Source: CAZGVW01 sp964529265 (GTDB lineage: Bacteria; Planctomycetota; Phycisphaerae; Phycisphaerales; UBA1924). From it: DNA of 11,824 nucleotides. The DNA lies in contig CAZGVW010000086.1 of the NCBI GenBank assembly GCA_964529265.1, forward strand, positions 1 through 11,824, read 5' to 3'. Position 1 is the stretch's first letter, and the number at the start of each line of letters is the position of its first letter. The translations under genes and the position numbers were made by a program. The notes beneath the pieces are model-generated. The model saw only the letters and a list, made by a program, of their open reading frames with translations, was not told the origin of the DNA and did not search any database. Below are positions 1-4,942 of the stretch, in pieces.

Positions 1-88
1 CCCCCCCCGCCCCCCGGGGGCCATCCGGCCCTGGTGCGGGGGGGGGGGGCGGGGTCCCGGGGGTTCCCCGCCCCCGCCCCACCACGAC
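1..88. repeat. G/C-homopolymer imperfect hairpin at left edge
   Basis: The first 88 bases are almost entirely G and C. A G-rich arm beginning GGTG (33-54) faces a C-rich arm ending CACC (66-83). The arms pair imperfectly around a short T/C/G-containing centre, giving a long G:C stem-loop. The right arm is followed by ACGAC, much like the flank of the G22/C17 hairpin at 3524-3571. By analogy it may sit at the end of a gene lying left of the window and act as a terminator, but that gene is not visible. Homopolymer lengths here are prone to sequencing and assembly error. Confidence 0.45.
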
Positions 89-160
89 AATTGCCCAGAT
101 GCGCACGCCCCGCGTGTGGCAATGCAACGCCCTGAAACGGAACGCCAACGCCAACTCTTC

Positions 161-178
161 AGGCCGTTTCAACGGCCT
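161..178. repeat. Perfect stem-loop, GTTTCAAC-loop type
   Basis: AGGCCGTT (161-168), loop TC, AACGGCCT (171-178) form a perfect 8-bp stem. The stem at 235-254 has the same GTT-TC-AAC apex, so the two look like members of one palindromic repeat family with compensating stem changes. Confidence 0.75.
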
Positions 179-190
179 TGCCCACTTGTA

Positions 191-212
191 GGCCACGGCT
201 TCAGCCGTGGTC
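191..212. repeat. Perfect stem-loop with TC loop
   Basis: CCACGGCT (193-200), loop TC, AGCCGTGG (203-210) form a perfect 8-bp stem, extended outward by a G-T wobble and a G-C pair. Size and two-base TC loop match the hairpins at 161-178 and 235-254. Confidence 0.75.
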
Positions 213-222
213 CGGCGCCGGA
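211..222. repeat. 12-bp perfect palindrome
   Basis: TCCGGCGCCGGA is fully self-complementary and directly abuts the preceding hairpin. It could pair within a strand only as a tight or cruciform structure. It may be chance in such GC-rich DNA. Confidence 0.5.
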
Positions 223-234
223 TTCTCGTGCATC

Positions 235-254
235 AAGCCCGTTTCAACGGGCTT
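235..254. repeat. Perfect stem-loop, GTTTCAAC-loop type
   Basis: AAGCCCGTT (235-243), loop TC, AACGGGCTT (246-254) form a perfect 9-bp stem. The apex is shared with the hairpin at 161-178 while the stem bases differ on both arms together, as expected for a family selected or propagated as a structure. Confidence 0.75.
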
Positions 255-304
255 CCCCGTCCGTCGCTTCAGCCTTGTGGCGGTTCAGTTCACGGCGTTG
301 TGTG

Positions 305-335
305 GCATGCACAAGCCGCCGCGGCTTGTGCATGC
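305..335. repeat. Perfect 14-bp-stem palindrome
   Basis: GCATGCACAAGCCG (305-318), loop CCG (319-321) and the exact reverse complement (322-335) form the longest perfect stem of the mixed-composition hairpins in this region. There is no U-tract on either side, so it is not a standard intrinsic terminator. It may be a repeat of the REP/palindromic-unit kind. Confidence 0.75.
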
Positions 336-373
336 AGCCCTCGCCGTTCGCACCCAATCCTCCACGCGCCCTC

Positions 374-387
374 GCCCCGGCAGGGGC
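374..387. repeat. Small stem-loop GCCCC-GGCA-GGGGC
   Basis: A 5-bp perfect stem with a GGCA loop lies inside the hairpin-rich stretch, 12 bases before the nested hairpin at 400-445. On its own it could be chance in C-rich DNA. Confidence 0.4.
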
Positions 388-399
388 GCGCGCCTGTTG

Positions 400-445
400 C
401 CAGGGGCGCAGCGAGTCCGCCGAAGGCGGACAAGCAAGCCCCTGG
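400..445. repeat. Nested two-tier stem-loop
   Basis: An outer stem CCAGGGGC (400-407) / GCCCCTGG (438-445) encloses an inner stem GTCCGCC (415-421), loop GAA, GGCGGAC (425-431). Both stems are perfect, with 7- and 6-base strands forming the internal loop. This architecture looks more like a structured RNA or a composite repeat than a chance palindrome. I do not recognise it as a known RNA family. Confidence 0.65.
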
Positions 446-465
446 AATGCGCCCATACCTACCCA

Positions 466-480
466 CGCCCCAGCGGGGCG
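466..480. repeat. Small stem-loop CGCCCC-AGC-GGGGCG
   Basis: A 6-bp perfect stem with a 3-base loop is the last of the hairpin series before the heptamer repeat. Confidence 0.45.
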
Positions 481-525
481 CACGAAGCCCCCGCGCACTC
501 AAGCCCCCAGTCGCCCCCGCCCCCA

Positions 526-566
526 TATTCCGTATTCCGTATTCCGTATTCCGTATTCCGTATTCC
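526..566. repeat. Heptanucleotide tandem repeat, unit TATTCCG
   Basis: Five exact copies of TATTCCG (526-560) are followed by a partial sixth copy, TATTCC (561-566). The unit length is not a multiple of three, the surroundings have no gene, and the copies are identical. It is therefore a recently expanded non-coding heptamer array, similar in style to the short tandemly repeated repetitive (STRR) sequences described in cyanobacteria. A second, degenerate heptamer array lies before icd at 10630-10657. Confidence 0.85.
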
Positions 567-640
567 CCACCTACCACCTCCACCTCCACCTCCCACCTTC
601 CAACCTGTCCCTACCGACACCTTTTGCGCGCACAAACCAC

Positions 641-660
641 GTCACTCCGCGCGCAGTGAC
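641..660. repeat. Inverted repeat GTCACT-N8-AGTGAC
   Basis: Six-base perfect arms are separated by CCGCGCGC. It could be a protein-binding dyad or a weak hairpin. No gene start is nearby to assign it to. Confidence 0.35.
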
Positions 661-817
661 ATGTTTTGCGCCGGAATCTTCCACCATCTCCCGTCTCCCC
701 CCTGGGCGCGGCTGATCCTCATTCGATCATCCCCCAGACATGAACACCACCCCCACCTCTCCCTCTCCCCATTTGGCGATTTGGCAATTTGCCCTTTACC
801 CCCTGCCCCTCCCCGCC

Positions 818-2548
818 TCACTCCACAAACGCCGCCTCCGCAAGATCAATCGCCGCCGCCAGCCCAGCAGCCTTGTTCTCCGTCTCTGCAAACTCATCCT
901 CCGCGCGCGAATCCGCCACGATGCCCCCCGCCGCCTGCAGGTGATACGTCCACACCCCGTCCGCGCCCCGCAGCCGCGTCGGAACCACCATCGTCCGCAG
1001 CGCCAGCGCAATGTCCATGTCCCCGTCCAGCGACACGTACCCCATGCCCCCGCCATACGGCCCGCGCCGCACCGGCTCCAACTCGTCGATGATCTGCATC
1101 GCCCGGATCTTCGGCGCGCCCGAAATCGTCCCCACCGGCAGCGCCGCCCGCAGCGCATCCCACGAATCCAACCCCTCCCGCAACTCACCCGTCACCGTCG
1201 AGGAAATGTGCATCACATGGCTGTACCGCTCAACCTCCATCACCGCCGCCAGCCGGATCGTCCCCGCCTCGCACACGCGCCCCACGTCGTTCCGCCCAAG
1301 ATCCACAAGCATGATGTGCTCCGCACGCTCCTTCTCATCCTTCAGCAGTTCCTCCTCCAGCGCGCGATCCTCCTCCTCCGTCGCCCCGCGGCGGCGCGTG
1401 CCCGCCAGCGGACGATTCGTCACGATGAATCTCGTGGAACTGCCGGACGTGCTGGGCCGGCTCTCCGAGCCGGCTTCGTTCCTGGTGGGCCGGCTCTCCG
1501 AGCCGGCTTCCGCGCCCCCACTCCCCCCATCCCCGCGCGCCCTCCGCACGCGACACAGAATCTCCGGGCTCGAAGCCACCAGAATGCACCCCTCCGCCTG
1601 CAAATACACCATGTACGGGCTCGGATTCACCGCCCGCAGCGCCCGGTACACGTCGAACGGGTCCGCGCTGCTCATGCGCTCGAAACGCTGCCCCACCACC
1701 ACCTGGAAGATGTCCCCCGCGCGAATGTATTCCTTCGCCTTCGCCACCATCTCCGCATGCTGCGCCCGCGTCAGGTTCGAGCGCAGCCGCGCCAGCGGCG
1801 ATTCCGCCCCCGGCCCCCTCCGATCCACGCGCCCGCTCGGCAGCGGCTTGCTGTGCGTCTGCACCTGCGCCGCAAACTCCTCCAGATCGGCGCGCCCATC
1901 GTCATACTTCTCCCCCGCATCCTCATCCGCGCGCACGCGAACCAGCCGCACAAGGTGCGCAATCTTGTCCACGTGATCAAAAACCACCACCCGGTCGTAG
2001 AAACCGAAGTGCAGATCCGGCAGCCCGCGATCGTCCCGCGGCGCCCGCGCCGAATCCAGCTTCTCCGGCTCCGCCCACCGCACCGCGTCGTACGCCGCGC
2101 ACCCGAACCACCCGCCCAGCACGCACCGCGGCAGCAATCCCGCCGCGGGCCCGCCCACCGTCCCCCGCGCCGGCGCGAGATACCGCCACTGCGCCGTCAA
2201 ACCCTTCATGAACGCCAGCGGATCGCGCTCCTCCCGCTCCTCCTCCACATGCGCCCGATGATCCACAATCCGCGTGCGATTCCCGTACGAAATCACCTCC
2301 ATCGCCGGCTGCGCGCCCAGCATCGAATACCGCCCCTGCCGCTCGCCCCCCTCCACCGATTCCAGCAGAAACGATGGCGCCGTGCGCTCATCCGGCGCCA
2401 CCAGCCGCCGGTACACCAGCACCGGAGTCAACTGGTCCGCCAGCAGACGGATCCCGATCGGCGCAATCATGTCGCGCCCGTCGCCGGAGCCCCCGCCCCG
2501 CGCCGAATCAACCAGCGCCGAAAACTCGTCCCGCGTCAGCGTCGGCAT
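818..2548 (-). CDS. trpE: Anthranilate synthase component I (TrpE)
   Basis: Converts chorismate and ammonia/glutamine to anthranilate, the first step of tryptophan synthesis, in the cytoplasm with TrpG. The 576-aa product has an N-terminal half with the LLES tryptophan-feedback motif (61-64) followed by GGERQGRYS. The C-terminal chorismate-binding domain (about 260-575) has YIRAGDIFQVVVGQ, SSPEIL (327-331), RPLAGTRRRG, HIMLVDLGRND (411-421), PVGTISGAPK (471-480) and GGIVADS (541-547). LLES and PVGT-SGAPK favour TrpE over PabB. I chose ATG 2548: upstream codons are Gly/His-rich low-complexity sequence, and it leaves 51 bp to the divergent VOC gene. No clear Shine-Dalgarno is seen. The odd feature is an insert of roughly 30 residues between SSPEIL and RPLAGTRRRG, made of two copies of AGSESRP encoded by palindromic repeats. 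No trpG or other trp gene adjoins it. Confidence 0.95.
   Translation of the reverse strand: MPTLTRDEFSALVDSARGGGSGDGRDMIAPIGIRLLADQLTPVLVYRRLVAPDERTAPSFLLESVEGGERQGRYSMLGAQPAMEVISYGNRTRIVDHRAHVEEEREERDPLAFMKGLTAQWRYLAPARGTVGGPAAGLLPRCVLGGWFGCAAYDAVRWAEPEKLDSARAPRDDRGLPDLHFGFYDRVVVFDHVDKIAHLVRLVRVRADEDAGEKYDDGRADLEEFAAQVQTHSKPLPSGRVDRRGPGAESPLARLRSNLTRAQHAEMVAKAKEYIRAGDIFQVVVGQRFERMSSADPFDVYRALRAVNPSPYMVYLQAEGCILVASSPEILCRVRRARGDGGSGGAEAGSESRPTRNEAGSESRPSTSGSSTRFIVTNRPLAGTRRRGATEEEDRALEEELLKDEKERAEHIMLVDLGRNDVGRVCEAGTIRLAAVMEVERYSHVMHISSTVTGELREGLDSWDALRAALPVGTISGAPKIRAMQIIDELEPVRRGPYGGGMGYVSLDGDMDIALALRTMVVPTRLRGADGVWTYHLQAAGGIVADSRAEDEFAETENKAAGLAAAIDLAEAAFVE
1453..1510. repeat. Two palindromic repeats inside trpE, 33-bp period
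   Basis: Two identical 25-bp copies (1453-1477 and 1486-1510) each contain the hairpin GCCGGCTC-TCC-GAGCCGGC (8-bp perfect stem). Their starts are 33 bp apart, exactly 11 codons, so the reading frame is kept and the copies encode EAGSESRP twice at TrpE residues 346-366. Homologous TrpE proteins usually have a short loop here between two conserved strands. The best reading is an in-frame repeat insertion and duplication in a tolerant surface loop. Confidence 0.85.
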
Positions 2549-2599
2549 GCCGCGCCGAGTGTATCCGCCACCCGCCCCAAAGCCGCCTCGCGCCGTAGC

Positions 2600-3067
2600 A
2601 TGAACCCCGTGACCCCCGTGACCCCCGTGAACCCCGCCAACTCCGCCAGCCCCCCTTCCCCCATCCGCGGCGTCCTCGAAACCTGCCTCTACGCCCCCGA
2701 TCTCGCCGCGGCGGAAGCCTTCTATACATCCATCCTCGGCCTGACCAAAGTCGCCGACAACGCGCCCCGCGCCATGACGTTCCGAATTGAGCGCAATTCC
2801 GTGCTTCTGCTCTTCAATCCGCGCGAAACGCGCCAAAAACACGAAATCGTCCCCTCACACGGCGCCGAAGGCCCCGGACACGTCGCCCTCCGCATCGATG
2901 AATCGGCCCTCGACGCCTGGCGCGCCCATCTCCCCTCCCGAGGCGTGCCAATCGAGCGCGAAGTCCAGTGGCCGAACAGCGGCGCGCGCTCCATCTACGT
3001 CCGCGACCCCGCCCACAACTCCATCGAACTCATCACCGTCGACATCTGGCCCGAAAGTCCCGCCTGA
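2600..3067 (+). CDS. VOC superfamily (glyoxalase-like) protein
   Basis: This 155-aa protein has one VOC module pair (about residues 23-147). The first beta-alpha unit carries VLETCLYAPDL...FYTSILGL (25-48). The second carries GHVALRID (93-100) and SIYVRDPAHNSIELIT (131-146). Glu27, His94 and Glu143 lie at the usual positions of VOC metal ligands, so a metal-dependent lyase, dioxygenase or resistance protein is possible. The substrate cannot be told from sequence. The first 21 residues are low-complexity NPV/TPV repeats from a 9-bp tandem repeat. The in-frame GTG codons at 2609, 2618 and 2627 are alternative starts, and no Shine-Dalgarno decides between them. The gene diverges from trpE with 51 bp between starts, and exbD follows after 10 bp, suggesting cotranscription. 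Confidence 0.85.
   Translation: MNPVTPVTPVNPANSASPPSPIRGVLETCLYAPDLAAAEAFYTSILGLTKVADNAPRAMTFRIERNSVLLLFNPRETRQKHEIVPSHGAEGPGHVALRIDESALDAWRAHLPSRGVPIEREVQWPNSGARSIYVRDPAHNSIELITVDIWPESPA
2603..2638. repeat. 9-bp tandem repeat at the VOC gene start
   Basis: Four 9-bp units (AACCCCGTG, ACCCCCGTG twice, AACCCCGCC) encode NPV-TPV-TPV-NPA. The unit keeps the frame, so copy-number change would lengthen or shorten the N-terminus and shift alternative GTG starts. It also lies just upstream of the trpE start on the other strand. Confidence 0.7.
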
Positions 3068-3077
3068 ACGCTCAAAA

Positions 3078-3512
3078 ATGCCCCTCCGCCGCACCATCCC
3101 GGAGCCCCGCATGGAGCTCACGCCGCTCATCGACGTGATCTTCCTTTTGCTCACGTTCTTCATCTTTGCGCTCACGTTGATGGTTCAGGCGCGCCTTCTC
3201 GATATCAAGGCCCCCATCCTCGGCGCCGGCGCGCTCGCCCGCCCCGGAACCGCCATCACCATCGTCCTCAAGGCCGATGGAACCCTCGCCCTGAACGGCG
3301 AAACCATCCCGCGCAACGAAATCATCGCCCGCGTGCGCGAAATGCGCGAAATTGCGCCTGAAACGCGACTTTTCGTCGCCGCGGACGAAAACGGCCGCTC
3401 CGGCGACCTCCTCGCCCTCGTTGACATCCTCGCCGGCGCCGGCCTCGGCGATTTCAGCCTCGTCGGCCGCCCCCCCGAAGCCCCGGAATCCCCCGAAGCC
3501 GCCCCGCCCTAA
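3078..3512 (+). CDS. exbD: ExbD/TolR-family biopolymer transport protein
   Basis: This inner-membrane component of an ExbB-ExbD (or TolQ-TolR) proton channel energises TonB or TolA. The 144-aa product has a short basic N-terminus, then ELTPLIDVIFLLLTFFIFAL (13-32), the family signature, with the proton-path Asp at residue 19 in the single transmembrane segment (about 17-37). A periplasmic domain (about 42-130) contains ITIVLKADGTLALNG and ETRLFVAADENGRSGDLLALVDILAGAG. The tail is Pro/Glu-rich. ATG 3078 puts the membrane segment where the family has it. No Shine-Dalgarno is evident; AAAA precedes the start. It lies 10 bp after the VOC gene. No exbB/tolQ partner is in the window, though a TonB-like gene lies 1.4 kb to the right. 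ExbD and TolR cannot be separated from sequence alone. Confidence 0.9.
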   Translation: MPLRRTIPEPRMELTPLIDVIFLLLTFFIFALTLMVQARLLDIKAPILGAGALARPGTAITIVLKADGTLALNGETIPRNEIIARVREMREIAPETRLFVAADENGRSGDLLALVDILAGAGLGDFSLVGRPPEAPESPEAAPP

Positions 3513-3523
3513 GGCTCGGGTGG

Positions 3524-3571
3524 CGTGGGGGGGGGGGGGGGGGGGGGGCGGCCCCCCCCCCCCCCCCCACG
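3524..3571. terminator. G/C-homopolymer hairpin between convergent genes
   Basis: CGT plus a run of 22 G (3527-3548), then CGG, then 17 C (3552-3568) plus ACG. The outer CGT/ACG and 17 G:C pairs give a perfect 20-bp stem with an 8-base loop. It starts 11 bases after the exbD stop and lies between convergent genes. It could stall RNA polymerase in either direction, although it lacks a U-tract. A G run this long could also form quadruplexes. The exact run lengths are uncertain in any assembly. Confidence 0.5.
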
Positions 3572-3592
3572 ACCAGTCACTCTTGCGCATTG

Positions 3593-3623
3593 AAAAAGGC
3601 CCCGCATCTTCCGCCAGGGCCTC
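3593..3623 (-). terminator. Intrinsic terminator of the thioredoxin/TPR gene
   Basis: Read on the minus strand, AGGCCC (3622-3617), a 14-base loop and GGGCCT (3602-3597) form a 6-bp stem followed by a run of five T (3597-3593). It begins 22 bases after the stop codon of the gene at 3646-4686. It is the only hairpin plus U-tract terminator I see in the window. Confidence 0.65.
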
Positions 3624-3645
3624 GTTCGTTTCCAGGAATCCGTCG

Positions 3646-4686
3646 TCAGTTGCTCTTCGCCAGCGCCTGATACTTCTCCAGCCGCTGCACCATGTCCGCC
3701 TTGTACCGGTCGTCCGTCAGCAGTTCGACTGCCTTCGTCTGCAGCGCCAGCGCCTCCTGCAGCCGCCCGTCCTTGAACGCCACCGCCGCGGCGGTGTCCA
3801 GCACGTTCGAATCGACGCCGTTCGTCAGCTCCATCGCCCGATCGATCGCCTTCCGCGCCAGTTCGAGATCCCGATTCTCGACAGGAATCCCGTCGTCAAC
3901 GATGAACCACGCCAACTGATTCAGATGCTCCGCATCATCCTTCAGAACGCCGTCAACAACGCCCAGGCCATAGGCCTTCGCGTCGTCGAAGCGCCCCAGG
4001 CGCACGTGCAGCAGCTGGTACTTCATCACCGCGTACTTCGCGAACGTGCCCGGCGAGAGATCGACCACCTTGTCCACCAGCGCGAGCGCCTCGTTCCACT
4101 GGCCCTGCTCGGCGAGGCTCTGCGCCTCATCGAGCATCGCGTTGCCCTTGCGCACCAGTTTCGCGTCGTACGTGCCCGCGATCACGCCGTCCAGCACCGG
4201 GTCCATCTGCGATGGATGCCCGATCCACGCGAGCGTTCCGGCGCGATCGACGATCATCACCGTCGGAATGCTGTTCTGCTGCGCCGCAACCATGAAGCGC
4301 TCGCCGATGCGCCCATCGACGTCCTCGCCGATCGCGTACTTGATCGGGTCGCGCGATTTGCGATCCTTCAGGAAGTCAGGCGTCGGCGTCATGCCCGGCT
4401 GCGGAAACACAGCCAGGCCGATCACGTGCACGCCATCGTCCTTGTGCTTCTTCGCGATGTCATTCATGTGCGGGATGCCCGCGATGCACGGCCCGCACCA
4501 CGTCGCCCAGAAATCGAGGACGTAGACCTGGCCCGGCTGCCACTCGGAAACCGGCTCGCCCTGCAACCACGTGACGTCGCCGCCGAGCGTCGGCGCCTTG
4601 TCGCCCGCCTGCAGCGGCTCGCCCAGCGCTGTCGCCGCGCTCATCGCCAGCGCAGCCATCCCCGTGCACACCGTCTTCAAGAACAT
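3646..4686 (-). CDS. Secreted thioredoxin-fold (TlpA-like) protein with TPR region
   Basis: This 346-aa exported protein probably reduces or rearranges disulfides in the periplasm. A signal peptide spans about 1-22 (hydrophobic MAALAMSAATALG). The thioredoxin/TlpA domain (about 25-170) has GDKAP (28-32), VLDFWATWCGPC (56-67) with redox Cys64 and Cys67, and the cis-proline segment SIPTVMIVD (Pro141). The TWCGPC context is typical of TlpA/ResA. Residues about 180-346 are helical and TPR-like (GQWNEALALVDKVVDLSPG; DGRLQEALALQTKAVELL), suggesting protein-protein contacts. The start is supported by AGGGAG (4693-4698), 6 bases before ATG. The gene converges with exbD and diverges from the TonB-like gene. 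Its substrate is unknown. A full active site and terminator suggest an intact gene. Confidence 0.92.
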   Translation of the reverse strand: MFLKTVCTGMAALAMSAATALGEPLQAGDKAPTLGGDVTWLQGEPVSEWQPGQVYVLDFWATWCGPCIAGIPHMNDIAKKHKDDGVHVIGLAVFPQPGMTPTPDFLKDRKSRDPIKYAIGEDVDGRIGERFMVAAQQNSIPTVMIVDRAGTLAWIGHPSQMDPVLDGVIAGTYDAKLVRKGNAMLDEAQSLAEQGQWNEALALVDKVVDLSPGTFAKYAVMKYQLLHVRLGRFDDAKAYGLGVVDGVLKDDAEHLNQLAWFIVDDGIPVENRDLELARKAIDRAMELTNGVDSNVLDTAAAVAFKDGRLQEALALQTKAVELLTDDRYKADMVQRLEKYQALAKSN

Positions 4687-4942
4687 GAAGCGCTCCCTTC
4701 GGTCGGTCCTTCGATTCGTCCGCCCTGCGCCGCCCGCGGCTTTCCGGCCCTGGCGAACACACTCCGATCAGGCGGACCACCCTCGACGCGTCGCCGCCGC
4801 CATGGCGGCGAATCGGTCCGCCGAGGGCTTCACCTTATACCGGGCAGGCCCGTTTCAGCCGCGGCTTCGCTCCGCCACCTCTCCAGACCCACCCTACCAT
4901 TGATTTCCAGACCCAGTGATTCCCAGACCGGCCCCGCACGCC
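4687..4942. promoter_or_regulatory. Divergent intergenic region with inverted and direct repeats
   Basis: These 256 bp separate two divergent starts and must carry both promoters. I see no convincing -35/-10 pair. GGCGGACC (4771-4778) and GGTCCGCC (4815-4822), extended by CCCTC and GAGGG segments offset from the main arms, enclose a perfect 16-bp palindrome CGCCGCCATGGCGGCG (4795-4810). Nearer the TonB-like gene, TGATTTCCAGACCC (4901-4914) recurs with two changes as TGATTCCCAGACCG (4918-4931), and a further CCAGACCC occurs at 4883-4890. These could be operator or leader elements, but no factor is indicated. Confidence 0.4.

Larger units (their letters stand above)
89..817. other. Gene-free, repeat-rich intergenic region
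   Basis: No convincing gene lies here. The open frames encode Pro/Arg/Ala/Ser-rich low-complexity sequence, have no recognisable domain, and cross perfect hairpins and a heptamer repeat. No tRNA or rRNA segment is recognisable. The region holds at least seven stem-loops between 161 and 480, a 7-bp tandem repeat at 526-566, loose CCACCT-type repeats at about 568-596 and a small inverted repeat at 641-660. The rightmost 100 bases, downstream of the trpE stop, show a small GGCAA-T-TTGCC palindrome (784-794) with no following U-tract, so I do not call a trpE terminator. Confidence 0.7.

Noticed and set aside
161..480. CRISPR array
   Set aside because: The hairpins differ in sequence and spacing; there are no constant repeats with regular spacers and no cas genes.
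526..566. CRISPR or iteron-type origin
   Set aside because: It is a pure head-to-tail 7-bp array without spacers, DnaA boxes or a replication gene nearby.
178..1092. Open frames over the hairpin and heptamer region encoding repeated YSVFRIP
   Set aside because: The peptide repeat comes from the non-coding 7-bp array. The frames are Pro/Arg-rich, lack domains, and one runs into antisense trpE.
740..2599. Long plus-strand open frame (over 600 codons) reading into the VOC gene
   Set aside because: It is antisense to trpE, whose motifs are unmistakable. The Arg/Pro/His-rich translation has no domain, and only the part from 2600 on is real.
2549..2599. Tryptophan attenuator leader before trpE
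   Set aside because: There is too little space, and no Trp-codon leader peptide or terminator hairpin is visible.
4916..4942. GTG start for the TonB-like gene
   Set aside because: It has no Shine-Dalgarno and falls inside a direct repeat. ATG 4943 gives the expected short N-terminus before the membrane anchor.
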